DNA of 64,000 nt from an uncultured Prevotella sp. (GTDB lineage Bacteria; Bacteroidota; Bacteroidia; Bacteroidales; Bacteroidaceae), in assembly GCA_946402275.1 (NCBI GenBank), contig CAMIVY010000007.1, forward strand, positions 46,516-110,515. Direction: 5' to 3'. The notes under the pieces are model-generated. The model was not told where the DNA came from, ran no database searches, and saw only the letters and a list, made by a program, of their open reading frames with translations. Both the position numbers and the translations under genes were made by a program. This document shows positions 44,589 through 53,674 of the stretch, in pieces (position 1 is the stretch's first letter; each line of letters starts with the position of its first letter).

Positions 44589-46778
44589 ATGGACATATCA
44601 TTGAAACAATACCAGTCGCTGAACATATCGGCATCCGCTTCGTTCTCTACTGCCCAAGGCCGGGAGAACGAGCGTCGTGACTGGACAGAGGAAACCTATC
44701 AGGCCAAGAACAAACAGCCGGGCAACCGCTACGACTGGTCGAGAAGACATCTCAACTTTGAGGTAATGAGTGGTAAGAAGATAACTACGAGGAACGATAA
44801 GACAGTCTATATCCCGCCAAGGATTGTCCGTCTGGGCACTCAACGCAAATCCCTGAAGAAAAGATACGAGCTGCGACTGAAGGAACTGAACTTCAAGCCT
44901 TGGAGGGAGGACGCGCCGAACCAGCCGAACACCTGCGTCGATTTCGTCATCAGCGGCGACCACGACCGCATGACGGAGATTGCTTTTGGCAAGCCGATGG
45001 ACTTCGACTGGCAGGAGGACAACAGTTGGGTCAGTCTTGCCGACGATCCCAACCACCCCGGCATGAAGATGATCGAGACAATGGCCATGGACTACTACGA
45101 CTTCCTCTGCCGCAAGTTTGGCGAGGAGAATGTCATCGGCCTCGAATGCCACCTCGACGAGACCACCCCGCATTTCCATGCGCTGGTGATTCCCGTTGCC
45201 GAGCGGGTGAAGCGCGGCAGGGTTGGCGGCTATGAACTCGACCCGGACGTGGAGAGCGACGGCAAGGAACGTCCTGAGCACATCACCACCCGTCAGTATG
45301 AACGGCTGAAAGAGAAAGACCAATCCTTCTACAGACCTGCAACACCAAAGAAGGTGCTCACCGTCAGCTATTCCCACTATTTCGGCGAGACAAAGTATGA
45401 AGAATCGCAGTCGTTCAGGCAGTGGCACGACATGCTGCACGATGAGGTCAACTATAGATGGGGACTGGAGCGTGGCGAGGATACTTCGCTGATGACGGTG
45501 GAAGAACGGAAGGAGCATCGGAAGAAGAACAAACGACAGTTAGAGCGCGAACGACTGCTGGCTCTGGAGAAAGCGGACGAGGCCGAGAAAAAGGCTCAGG
45601 AGTCAGAGAAGAAGGCTCTGGAAACTGAAAAGAAAGTCGATCAGGCAGCTTGGGCGCTCAACAATTTTGAGTCATCACTGGCCGAGAAACGGGAAGCATC
45701 GTCAAAACTGAATGATTCGATAGACAATGCCCGCCAGGAACTGAACAGGATCAACAAGGAGAAGGAATCTGCGAAGAACGAGAAGACCGCATTGGAGCAG
45801 AAAGCCAGAGAACTGGCCGATGCCGTTGGCGACCCGTCGGAGTCGGTGGCAATCAAGGGCTTCTGCGATGCTGTCTTCACCTATAACGCAAAAAGCAACG
45901 GTGCCGTTATCGAGAACCTAAGAGCAAAGGGCAAGACGAAGATGACGATGATGGACGTGATTATGGCTGCATTTGAGGAGGTAGATAAGGTCAAGAGCCA
46001 GAAGAAATCAATCTTCACTAATGCCGATGAGTTCAGGAGGCAGCAGAACAATGAAATCAAGAGCATCATGACCGACATGCAGACCATCCTGCGCAGCTTC
46101 GACAGTGCTCACGTGGCAGAATTGACACGCAGGAGTCGGGCGATAGTCAAGCAGGAACTGCGCCAGAATGCCATCGCCATCCGCAAGATTCAGCAGTACG
46201 ATGAAATGCAGCGTAAGGGCATTACTGTAGAATCATTCGAAAAGATTAGAAAAAAGGCAGATGATTACGATAAGATTCATGGTGTATTGGAATCAATCTG
46301 GCCCTCTATGTGGAACGCTATTAAGGTTATTACCAATCCGAGACTTGACGAGTATGAAATGAACGACGAAGAGAAAGAATCCATCAGGAGGGCACTAAGT
46401 AAGAATCCGAAAAACAGCTTGGCTAATTCCGAATGGATGCTACGCGCTGTTAAATCCGTCCGTGAAATAACGAACGATACGAAAGCGGAGATCTATGAGG
46501 TTGCTGCCGAACCTGGAGTTAACTATATCAAAAGACTCGGACTCGACATGGTCGAAGGTGTGGCTGATGATGTGGATAAGGTGGCTGCTACAACTGCCTG
46601 CCTGTTTTTTGGTTTCCTCGATGGTGCTACCACCATCTCAGAATCCTATGGCGGTGGTGGCGGTAATAACGAACTCCCCAAGAAGAAGGACAACGAGGAT
46701 GACCTCTCCTTCGCCCGAAGATGTCATCAGATGGCCAAGGCTATGCATGCACCGAGGTACAGGCTTAGGAGAGGGTAA
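44589..46778 (+). CDS. MobV-family relaxase (plasmid recombination enzyme)
   Basis: A 729-residue relaxase. The ATG start MDISLKQYQSLNISASASF is preferred to a TTG 12 nt earlier. The metal-binding three-histidine motif is H188-L-D190-E191-T-T-P194-H195-F-H197 in GLECHLDETTPHFHALVIP, diagnostic of MobV/Pre. A long charged coiled coil follows (about 310-420: EKADEAEKKAQESEKKALE and onward). It nicks at oriT and pilots the strand during mobilization by a co-resident conjugative element. Ends at a bidirectional terminator. Confidence 0.92.
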   Translation: MDISLKQYQSLNISASASFSTAQGRENERRDWTEETYQAKNKQPGNRYDWSRRHLNFEVMSGKKITTRNDKTVYIPPRIVRLGTQRKSLKKRYELRLKELNFKPWREDAPNQPNTCVDFVISGDHDRMTEIAFGKPMDFDWQEDNSWVSLADDPNHPGMKMIETMAMDYYDFLCRKFGEENVIGLECHLDETTPHFHALVIPVAERVKRGRVGGYELDPDVESDGKERPEHITTRQYERLKEKDQSFYRPATPKKVLTVSYSHYFGETKYEESQSFRQWHDMLHDEVNYRWGLERGEDTSLMTVEERKEHRKKNKRQLERERLLALEKADEAEKKAQESEKKALETEKKVDQAAWALNNFESSLAEKREASSKLNDSIDNARQELNRINKEKESAKNEKTALEQKARELADAVGDPSESVAIKGFCDAVFTYNAKSNGAVIENLRAKGKTKMTMMDVIMAAFEEVDKVKSQKKSIFTNADEFRRQQNNEIKSIMTDMQTILRSFDSAHVAELTRRSRAIVKQELRQNAIAIRKIQQYDEMQRKGITVESFEKIRKKADDYDKIHGVLESIWPSMWNAIKVITNPRLDEYEMNDEEKESIRRALSKNPKNSLANSEWMLRAVKSVREITNDTKAEIYEVAAEPGVNYIKRLGLDMVEGVADDVDKVAATTACLFFGFLDGATTISESYGGGGGNNELPKKKDNEDDLSFARRCHQMAKAMHAPRYRLRRG

Positions 46779-46871
46779 ACAGATGGGATATTGGAAAGTC
46801 GTAGTTCTTTATGAGTTCGTCTGTCCATGATTTCAAACAAACAATGGATGGGGCAAAAAAGCTTTTATTTG

Positions 46872-46903
46872 GCGGTGAAATGCAAAAAAACTTATTTCAC
46901 CGC
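46872..46903. terminator. Bidirectional hairpin between the relaxase and kinase genes
   Basis: Ten-bp stem GCGGTGAAAT (46872-46881) / ATTTCACCGC (46894-46903) between convergent genes, with T-rich and A-rich flanks. Confidence 0.75.
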
Positions 46904-46938
46904 TGAATAAACGCTATTTTCACATATTGAGTTTGTCG

Positions 46939-47811
46939 TTAGAGTGTCTGAAGTGACAGAACAAAAGCGACATGGCATCCTTGGCGCGGTGTATCAGCCA
47001 GTTCGAGCATACCGCCTTGCTGAATCACCATTCTGCGACTTAGAGACAAGCCGATTCCGCTACCGCTTCGTTTGGTGGTGAAGAATGGTACAAAGAGTGA
47101 CTGGCGATTTTCGGCAGGGATGGGAAGGCCATCGTTACCTATATACAGACTCACTTGTTTATCGTGAAGACTGTCTTCAAGGACATCTATGAGCAACTTC
47201 TGTGCATTGGCCTCGATGGCATTCTTTACTAAGTTCATCAATACCTGGCGTAACATACCTGCATCAGCACTGACTTTCAAATCAGGAGAGACGTTTACTT
47301 CCCATGCCAATTGGGGATAGGCTTTGCTGATATCGTCAATCATCGTTCGCAGAGCGACTTCGCCCATTTTCGGTTTCTCCAGTTCAGACATTTTCCGGTA
47401 GTTAACCACAAAGTTACTCATGTGTTGAGAAGTTTCAAAGATGGCACGTATGCCATTCTCAAGTGGCGTCCCCTTTACATCGGAACGGTTCAACAATGAC
47501 TGGCTGATACTGGTGATGGGCGCTGTGGCGTTCATCATCTCGTGTGTCAGTACACGGGTGAGCCGCTCCCACGATTCCACCTCGTTCTGGTTCACCTGTT
47601 GACGGATGGTTTCACCCAACTGATTCAGCGTTTCCTGCATGGCGCGTTCGCCAGGCAGAAGGCCGTGTGTAGGCATACGGAAGGTGAAGTCACGATTGCG
47701 GATGGCCTCCTGCATCAGATGGGCACGAAGACGAAGTTTCCGCTGATGGTGAATAAATGCAATCAGCAGAACTACGCACACGATACCTATTATAATAAGG
47801 AGCCACATCAT
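46939..47811 (-). CDS. Short sensor histidine kinase
   Basis: A 290-residue kinase with one N-terminal membrane segment (about 3-22), a short HAMP/linker-like segment (FTFRMPTHGLLPGERAMQE), dimerisation histidine in RVLTHEMMNATAPI, and ATP-binding boxes NLVKNAIEAN (N), GNDGLPI (G1) and SGSGIGLSLSRRM (G2). There is no periplasmic sensor domain, so it probably senses through the membrane segment or a partner such as the adjacent ABC permeases. It overlaps the response regulator gene by 4 nt and is its partner. Confidence 0.93.
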   Translation of the reverse strand: MMWLLIIIGIVCVVLLIAFIHHQRKLRLRAHLMQEAIRNRDFTFRMPTHGLLPGERAMQETLNQLGETIRQQVNQNEVESWERLTRVLTHEMMNATAPITSISQSLLNRSDVKGTPLENGIRAIFETSQHMSNFVVNYRKMSELEKPKMGEVALRTMIDDISKAYPQLAWEVNVSPDLKVSADAGMLRQVLMNLVKNAIEANAQKLLIDVLEDSLHDKQVSLYIGNDGLPIPAENRQSLFVPFFTTKRSGSGIGLSLSRRMVIQQGGMLELADTPRQGCHVAFVLSLQTL

Positions 47812-48332
47812 AGCCGTTTCATCTTGTTATATAGCGTCTGTCGGGTGATGCCAAGGAGTTCTGCAGCCTGAGTGAGATTGCCGTGACAATGGTCGATGGT
47901 ACGACGGATGTGTTCCTTTTCCATCTCATCGAGGCTGATGATTTCGTTTTGCATATCGAGCACATCCTTCAGCTTGCGTACCAATTCATCATTGTCCCAC
48001 GGCTTGGTGATGAAGTCGGCCGCTCCGTTCTTCAATCCCTTTACAGCCAGATTGACATCGGCGTATGCAGTCAGCAATACGACTGGCGTCTGCGGATGCT
48101 GCTTACGGATGGTTCGAAGCCAGAACAGACCTTCGTTGCCATTGTTGACACCAAGCGTAAAGTTCATGTCGAGCAGAACTAAGTCGACGGGCTGCTGAGC
48201 CATCAACTTCAGGATTTCTTCAGGCTGGGTAGTGGTCAGTACACGCTCGAAAGTCTCATCCAGCAGATAGTGCATTGCTGTCAGAATTGAAGCATTGTCA
48301 TCTACGATAAGTATGGTTCCGTACTTGTTCAT
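47808..48332 (-). CDS. NtrC-like response regulator lacking the AAA+ domain
   Basis: A 174-residue regulator: receiver domain about 1-125 (ILIVDDNAS, phospho-D in LVLLDMNF, LLTAY, KPWDND) joined directly to a Fis-type helix-turn-helix (EKEHIRRTIDHCHGNLTQAAELLGITRQTLYNKMKRL). Normal Bacteroidota relatives of this operon type are about 440-450 residues with a sigma-54-activating AAA+ domain between these parts, which is completely absent here. It should therefore act without sigma-54, like RegA/ActR. Divergent from the tolC operon, its likely target. Confidence 0.9.
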   Translation of the reverse strand: MNKYGTILIVDDNASILTAMHYLLDETFERVLTTTQPEEILKLMAQQPVDLVLLDMNFTLGVNNGNEGLFWLRTIRKQHPQTPVVLLTAYADVNLAVKGLKNGAADFITKPWDNDELVRKLKDVLDMQNEIISLDEMEKEHIRRTIDHCHGNLTQAAELLGITRQTLYNKMKRL

Positions 48333-48353
48333 GGGTGCAAAGTTACTACTTTC

Positions 48354-48393
48354 CGTCTAAAAATCATACAAAGGGGTGTATAAAAATTAGACG
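48354..48393. promoter_or_regulatory. Inverted repeat in the regulator/tolC intergenic region
   Basis: CGTCTAA (48354-48360) and TTAGACG (48387-48393), 26 bp apart, lie between the divergent promoters. They fit an operator for the Fis-type regulator. A -7 TAACTTTG for the regulator is at 48338-48345 on the minus strand. Confidence 0.45.
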
Positions 48394-48418
48394 ATCTGCA
48401 TCCAGGCAACCTAAAATG

Positions 48419-48450
48419 CTTGCAGAGTATGAAATAAACATCTAACTTTG
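48419..48450 (+). promoter_or_regulatory. Promoter for the tolC efflux operon
   Basis: -33 CTTG (48419-48422), 20-bp spacer, -7 TAACTTTG (48443-48450); ATG at 48475. No -24/-12 sigma-54 site with correct spacing was found. Confidence 0.75.
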
Positions 48451-48474
48451 CATCAGCGAAAACAAGAATTGAGT

Positions 48475-49803
48475 ATGAAACAAGCATTGATAATCCTCCT
48501 TGTGTTTACAGCCGGACAGTCACTGGCTCAGGGCGAGTGGTCCATGCAGCAGTGTATGCAGTACGCTGTGGAGCATAACCACGAAGTGAAGCGTGCAGAG
48601 CTGGAACTTGACAACTACAAGGCCAGCAAGACTGGAGCCATCGGACGATTCCTGCCTTCTGTGGATGCCAGCATCGGTGCCCAGTACAACTTCGGACGTG
48701 CCATCGACCCTGAGACAAACGGCTATACCGATGTGAGCACCTTCTATAATGGCTACTCGTTATATGCCTCACTACCTGTCTTCGATGGCTTCAGCCGCAT
48801 TCATGCTTTGAAAGCCGCCGGGGCCAGTACATTGATGGGGCGAGCCAGCTTGCGCCAGAAGCAGGATCAGACCGCATTGAATGTCCTTCAAGCTTACACC
48901 AATGTAGCCTATTACGAAGGTTTGGTCAAGATGGCAGACGAGAAAGTGCAGGAAACAGAACTACTACTGAAACAGATACGCCTGTTGGAAGAGGTGGGAC
49001 GCAAGAGTGCTGCTGATGTGGCTCAGGTAGAATCACAGAAAGCAGAAGCCGACTATGAGCTGACCCGCCAACAGAATCTCTATGCATCGGCCATGCTGGA
49101 ACTGAAGAAGACGATGGCTTTCCCCATGCAGGATACGTTGTTGCTGTCAGTCCGTAACGTGCGAACTCTAAGTCCGTCAGGTACGAACTCAGAGTCCGCA
49201 ACGTACGGACTGGGACTCGTACAAGAATTGAATCCGGAACTACAGGCTGCCCAATATCAAGTGCAAGCCAGCAAACATGAGTGGCATCAGGCCCGCGCAG
49301 CCTTTTATCCATCTCTCTCGTTGAGTGCGGGTCTGAACACCACTTACTATCATACGCTTCATTCCGATGTTGGAGAGTCATTCAGCAATCAGTTCAATAA
49401 CAATATGGGTGAATATGTGGGTGCCACATTGAGTATTCCCCTGTTCAATCGCCTGCAGACCATTACGAGCATACGGAAGGCCAAGAACAACTATCGTATT
49501 GCCCAGGAGACATACAAGCAGAAACAGCTGGAGTTGGAGAAACTCAGTCGTGAGGCTTGGCAGGACTGGCAAGGCTATCTGAAACAGACAGTGCAGATGG
49601 TGGAGAAAGTAGAAGCCGACAGCATCGCCTATCAACTGACGAAACGCCAATTTGAAGAAGGGTTGAGTACGGCTATCGACTTGCGTACCACTTCAGCACA
49701 ATTGCTGAACTCAAAGGCCACTCTGCTGCAATGCCAGCTGATGGCAATGGTAAAAGAACAATTGGTAAGATATTATAACGGAGAAACGATATGGACAGAA
49801 TAA
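48475..49803 (+). CDS. TolC-family outer-membrane efflux protein
   Basis: A 442-residue outer-membrane channel (start MKQALIILLVFTAGQSLAQ, signal peptide about 1-19; an upstream in-frame ATG would fall at the promoter). Two OEP repeats: MQQCMQYAVEHNHEVKRAELELDNYK and the second beginning VQELNPELQAAQYQVQASKHEW. It forms the exit duct of the tripartite pump with the HlyD-like adaptor and the MacB-type permeases encoded next. Residues about 225-247 (VRNVRTLSPSGTNSESATYG) are encoded by a three-unit 22-bp palindromic array inserted in frame between the repeats. Confidence 0.9.
   Translation: MKQALIILLVFTAGQSLAQGEWSMQQCMQYAVEHNHEVKRAELELDNYKASKTGAIGRFLPSVDASIGAQYNFGRAIDPETNGYTDVSTFYNGYSLYASLPVFDGFSRIHALKAAGASTLMGRASLRQKQDQTALNVLQAYTNVAYYEGLVKMADEKVQETELLLKQIRLLEEVGRKSAADVAQVESQKAEADYELTRQQNLYASAMLELKKTMAFPMQDTLLLSVRNVRTLSPSGTNSESATYGLGLVQELNPELQAAQYQVQASKHEWHQARAAFYPSLSLSAGLNTTYYHTLHSDVGESFSNQFNNNMGEYVGATLSIPLFNRLQTITSIRKAKNNYRIAQETYKQKQLELEKLSREAWQDWQGYLKQTVQMVEKVEADSIAYQLTKRQFEEGLSTAIDLRTTSAQLLNSKATLLQCQLMAMVKEQLVRYYNGETIWTE
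49149..49214. repeat. 22-bp palindromic array inside tolC, 3 units, AGTCCG type
   Basis: Units at 49149, 49171 and 49193, exactly 22 bp. Each is AGTCCG, a 7-bp centre (TAACGTG, TCAGGTA, CAACGTA), CGAACT or CGGACT, and a 3-bp link. 66 bp equals 22 codons, so the frame is kept. Same unit family as 25776. Confidence 0.93.
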
Positions 49804-51044
49804 TAGAAAAGACAAAGTCGCAAAGACTGATGAAGTATTGGCCGTATGCTGCAGGCGGTGTATTGTTGCTGCTAATAATCTGTTGGCTGGTTTTTGGCAA
49901 TCACGCCTCTACGCTGAAAGTCAATGCCGACGATCTGACAGTAAGCGAGGTAACGAAGGCTGAGTTCAAGGACTATGTGCGCACCAACGGACAGGTAATG
50001 CCCATCCAGGTGGTGCAGATTTCGCCCGAGGAAGGCGGCATCGTGATGGAGAAGGTAGTCGAAGAGGGTTCGCACGTCAAGAAGGGCGATGTCATCGTCC
50101 GTCTGAGCAACAGCAACCTCGACCTGCAGATTCTGAATGCCGAAGCAGAACTGGCTGAGAAACAGAACCTGCTGCGAAACACGCAGGTCGCCATGCAGCA
50201 AGACCGTCTGAACAACCAGACGGAGCAGGCTCAACTCGATATGGACACCCAGCGCAAGCAGCGCACATTCGAGCAGAACAAGCGACTCTATCAGGAGAAG
50301 CTTATCAGTCGCGAGGACTACATTCAGTCGCAAGAGGACTATCAACTCTCTGCCAAGAAACGCTCTTTGGTGTCAAAGCGCCTGAAGCAGGACAGTATCT
50401 ATCGCACCGTACAGATGGACCAGATGGAGGACAACCTCGACAATATGCGCAAGAACGTGGTGCTGGTCCGTCAGCGCAAGGATAAGCTCGAAGTGCGGGC
50501 AAACATTGATGGCGAGTTAGGTCTATTAGATGTAGAATTAGGTCAGAGCATCCAGCCCGGACAGAAGATAGGACAGTTGAACGATCTTAGCGACTATAAG
50601 GTGCAGGCTCAGATTGACGAGCACTATATCGACCGTGTGCGCCAAGGACTCACGGCTACTTTTACTCGTGGCGATAAACAATACCAGTTGCAAGTCCGCA
50701 AGGTCTATCCTGAAGTTCGTGAAGGCAAATTCCGTTGCGACTTCGTCTTCCGAGGGGAGCGTCCTGAGAACATCCGCACAGGCCAGACCTACTACATCGA
50801 CCTCGAACTGGGTCAGCCCGAGCAGGCCGTCCTCATCCCTCGTGGAACCTTCTTCCAAACCACCGGCGGACAATGGATTTTTGTTCTTGATAAGAGCGGC
50901 CAGAAAGCCTATCGCCGTAACATCCGCATAGGCCGTCAGAATCCGCAGTATTACGAAGTCCTCGAAGGCTTGGAGTCAGGCGAGCGCGTCGTCACCAGCG
51001 GCTATGAGGCATTCAAAGATAATGAGGTGTTGGTGCTTAAGTAA
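49791..51044 (+). CDS. HlyD/MacA-type periplasmic adaptor
   Basis: A 417-residue membrane-fusion protein: one membrane segment (about 18-38), barrel-lipoyl domain (VVQISPEEGGIVMEKVVEEGSHVKKGDVIVRL), a long coiled coil (about 105-230), then beta-barrel and membrane-proximal domains. It joins the TolC-type channel to the inner-membrane ABC transporter. The ATG overlaps the end of tolC by 13 nt. The next permease gene is 232 nt away across a 22-bp-period array. Confidence 0.93.
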   Translation: MDRIIEKTKSQRLMKYWPYAAGGVLLLLIICWLVFGNHASTLKVNADDLTVSEVTKAEFKDYVRTNGQVMPIQVVQISPEEGGIVMEKVVEEGSHVKKGDVIVRLSNSNLDLQILNAEAELAEKQNLLRNTQVAMQQDRLNNQTEQAQLDMDTQRKQRTFEQNKRLYQEKLISREDYIQSQEDYQLSAKKRSLVSKRLKQDSIYRTVQMDQMEDNLDNMRKNVVLVRQRKDKLEVRANIDGELGLLDVELGQSIQPGQKIGQLNDLSDYKVQAQIDEHYIDRVRQGLTATFTRGDKQYQLQVRKVYPEVREGKFRCDFVFRGERPENIRTGQTYYIDLELGQPEQAVLIPRGTFFQTTGGQWIFVLDKSGQKAYRRNIRIGRQNPQYYEVLEGLESGERVVTSGYEAFKDNEVLVLK

Positions 51045-51072
51045 GGAGTCAATGATGTTACTACGCACGAAA

Positions 51073-51226
51073 AGGGTAAGAACCCGTAGCAAACAGGGAG
51101 TGAGAGCCTACCTGACAGGGACGTGACCCGTACCTCTCTCGTTTTGTACACCCGCCCGTATCAATTGGGGCGCCCGCCCTTATATCTTGGAGCGAACGGT
51201 CTCATACACTGGAGCGCCCGCTCAAA
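51073..51226. repeat. 22-bp-period array between the adaptor and permease genes, about 7 units
   Basis: Starting at 51073 units recur every 22 bp. The first three begin AGGG and have GGG...CCC ends (51073, 51095, 51117). The later ones centre on CCCGCCC, GGGCGCCCGCCC, GAGCGAACGGTC and GAGCGCCCGCTC (palindromic cores about 51150-51222). No promoter or gene was seen in this 232-bp gap. Confidence 0.75.
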
Positions 51227-51276
51227 ACCGAATTTTGAACAACAACAATAATGCAATAAGATAAAGGAATTGATAT

Positions 51277-53670
51277 ATGAACGTAATTAGAAACATGCTT
51301 TACATGGCACGCCGCTTCAAGACGGCAACTGTATTGAACTTTGTCGGGCTGACAGTGGCCTTTGCTGCCTTCTACCTGCTGATGACGCAAGTGGTGTATA
51401 ACATTTCCTATAATTCGTGTATCCCTGACAATGAGCGTGTGTTCCGATTTGAGGCGAAGATGGGATCCGACTCTCCGTGGGGCATCAACTGCAATCGTCC
51501 TACAAACGCCATCCTTTCGGAGATGCCACAGGTAGAGGCCATGACTGAACTGGCCAGTTGGGGACAGAAACGTGAGTTTGTTGTTGGCGAGAGTGTGGTC
51601 GAACATCCTCGCTCCGGCTCAAATCTGACACCGTTCGGTGCAATATCTGCACATTGTCTTGACGGCAAGCTTAGTTGGGACGACTACGGTGAGCGGAGTG
51701 TCATCATACCGGCATCGCTGGCTAAGAAGATTTTCGGTCGGACGGACGTGGCCGGACAGCCAATCTATTCGAAGAGTGACACGCTAACCGTGCAGGGTGT
51801 CTATGAGGACTTTCCTGCCAACTGTTCAATGAAGAACGATGTTTATTATGCCACACAAAACAATCTGCAGGACTGGAGTGAATGGAGCTATATTGTCTAC
51901 GTCAAACTTCGCGAGGGTGTCGATGCAGAGAGCATGCTGAAGGGGTTTGGCAAACAGTTTAAGGAACAGTTGTGGAAACTGCAGTGGGGCGGAGCACTTG
52001 CTGCTGGAGAGGTTACTGAAGCTCAGGAGTCGGAGGTGCGTGCCATGTTCGACAGGCAATTTGACAATCAGGGCTATCGACTGACGCCCATACGCGACAC
52101 ATATTTCTCTGGTGTTCATGGCGATGACAAGGGCAATCCCGCCATACTCTTCATCTTGGAGTTATCATGCGTGCTGGTAATCGTTATTGCAGCCATCAAC
52201 TTCCTGAATTTCGTCTTGGCTGAGAGCCCTATGCGCATCAAGAGTGTAAATACTCGTCGTGTGTTGGGCGAAGGTGTGGCGAGACTGCGATTAGGAATGA
52301 TTGCCGAGACAGTTCTGACGGCATTGATAGCATACGGCTTAGCATTAGTGGTTTGTGCATTAGTGGCAAAACAGCCTACAGAACTGCTATTAGGCTCGCT
52401 GGCCCTTGGCGACCATACTGTCCTTCTGGCTATTACAGCGTTACTGGCTGTTGCCGTCGGCATTGTGGCGGGTGTCTATCCTGCATTCTTCGCTACGTCG
52501 TTTCAGCCTGCCTTAGTGCTGAAAGGCTCTTTCGGTCTCACGCCAAAGGGACGTAAGTTGCGTTCCACTCTTGTTGCACTTCAACTGGGCATAGCCCTGC
52601 TTATGGTGACCTATATCAGCATCTTGCTCATGCAGAGCCGCTACATCTATAACAGCGACTACGGCTTCGACAAAGATGAGGTGCTCTATGCCCCGCTCAC
52701 AAATGAACTACGAGGTAAGAAAGATGCCATCCGTGCCGAGTTAATGCAACAGAGTGGCGTTTCTGATGTCAGTTTCTCGCGCTTTGTGCTGGGTGCACAG
52801 GATGGCTATATGGGTTGGGGACGCGCTGACAACGACCACCAAATCACCTTCACCAGTATGCCCGTCGATTGGCACTATCTTCGTACTATGGGCATCAAGG
52901 TTATAGAGGGGCGCGACTTCACAGAGCATGATGGCGACTGCTACATCATCAATGAGGCGGCCCGCAAGCAATGGCCCTGGGTGGAGATTGACAAGAAACT
53001 ATTGGACAAAGATTACCCTGTCATTGGTGTTTGCGAAGATATCCGATATGCATCCACTCGCAAGGACCGGCATCAGGAACCGCTGGCCTTCATTATCTTC
53101 GGTGAAAGTTTTTCTGAATGGGGCGACCAGTTGGGTATTGCCAACATCCGTGTGACTGCTGGCAATGACAAGGTCGCTACTCGCAAACAGATTAGCGATG
53201 TACTTACACGGATGGGCAGTGGAGAACAGGTGGAAACAAAGTTCCTCGACCAGAAACTCGAAGACCTCTATCAGGATGAGTTCCGTTTCATCCGTCAGGT
53301 GGGCTGGTTCTCAGGTGTATGCCTCGTCATCACCCTCATCGGTGTGTTCTGTATGACAATGTTCGAGACGGAATACCGTCGCAAGGAGATTGGCATCCGC
53401 AAGGTAATGGGATCTTCGACGCAGGAAATCCTCATGATGTTCTGCCGCCACTACGCCCTGCTGCTCGCTGTCAGCTTCATCATTGCAGCTCCGATAGCTT
53501 ACTACATAGGACGTCAGTGGCTTCAGTCGTTTGCCGAGCGCACGCCCATCTACTGGTGGCTCTTCCCCCTGGCCCTTCTGACAGTTGGCGTCATTACCCT
53601 CACCACCGTCATTATCCAGAGTTGGCGCACGGCCAATGAGAATCCCATTAATAGTATCAAGAACGAGTAG
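51277..53670 (+). CDS. MacB-type ABC transporter permease (FtsX-like), first copy
   Basis: A 797-residue inner-membrane protein with two MacB/FtsX permease units: N-terminal membrane segment (about 20-40), a periplasmic domain, three segments around residues 290-425, another periplasmic domain, and three segments in the last 120 residues. FtsX marks EYRRKEIGIRKVMGSS and NPINSIKNE end the protein. Works with the second permease and the ATPase downstream (4-nt gaps). Members of this Bacteroidota family are predicted to move lipids, peptides or drugs via TolC; substrate unknown. Confidence 0.9.
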   Translation: MNVIRNMLYMARRFKTATVLNFVGLTVAFAAFYLLMTQVVYNISYNSCIPDNERVFRFEAKMGSDSPWGINCNRPTNAILSEMPQVEAMTELASWGQKREFVVGESVVEHPRSGSNLTPFGAISAHCLDGKLSWDDYGERSVIIPASLAKKIFGRTDVAGQPIYSKSDTLTVQGVYEDFPANCSMKNDVYYATQNNLQDWSEWSYIVYVKLREGVDAESMLKGFGKQFKEQLWKLQWGGALAAGEVTEAQESEVRAMFDRQFDNQGYRLTPIRDTYFSGVHGDDKGNPAILFILELSCVLVIVIAAINFLNFVLAESPMRIKSVNTRRVLGEGVARLRLGMIAETVLTALIAYGLALVVCALVAKQPTELLLGSLALGDHTVLLAITALLAVAVGIVAGVYPAFFATSFQPALVLKGSFGLTPKGRKLRSTLVALQLGIALLMVTYISILLMQSRYIYNSDYGFDKDEVLYAPLTNELRGKKDAIRAELMQQSGVSDVSFSRFVLGAQDGYMGWGRADNDHQITFTSMPVDWHYLRTMGIKVIEGRDFTEHDGDCYIINEAARKQWPWVEIDKKLLDKDYPVIGVCEDIRYASTRKDRHQEPLAFIIFGESFSEWGDQLGIANIRVTAGNDKVATRKQISDVLTRMGSGEQVETKFLDQKLEDLYQDEFRFIRQVGWFSGVCLVITLIGVFCMTMFETEYRRKEIGIRKVMGSSTQEILMMFCRHYALLLAVSFIIAAPIAYYIGRQWLQSFAERTPIYWWLFPLALLTVGVITLTTVIIQSWRTANENPINSIKNE

Positions 53671-53674
53671 AAAC

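Noticed and set aside
48400..48425. Sigma-54 promoter before tolC (GGCAAC...TGCTTGC)
   Set aside because: GG to GC spacing is 11 or more, not 10, and the regulator has no AAA+ domain.
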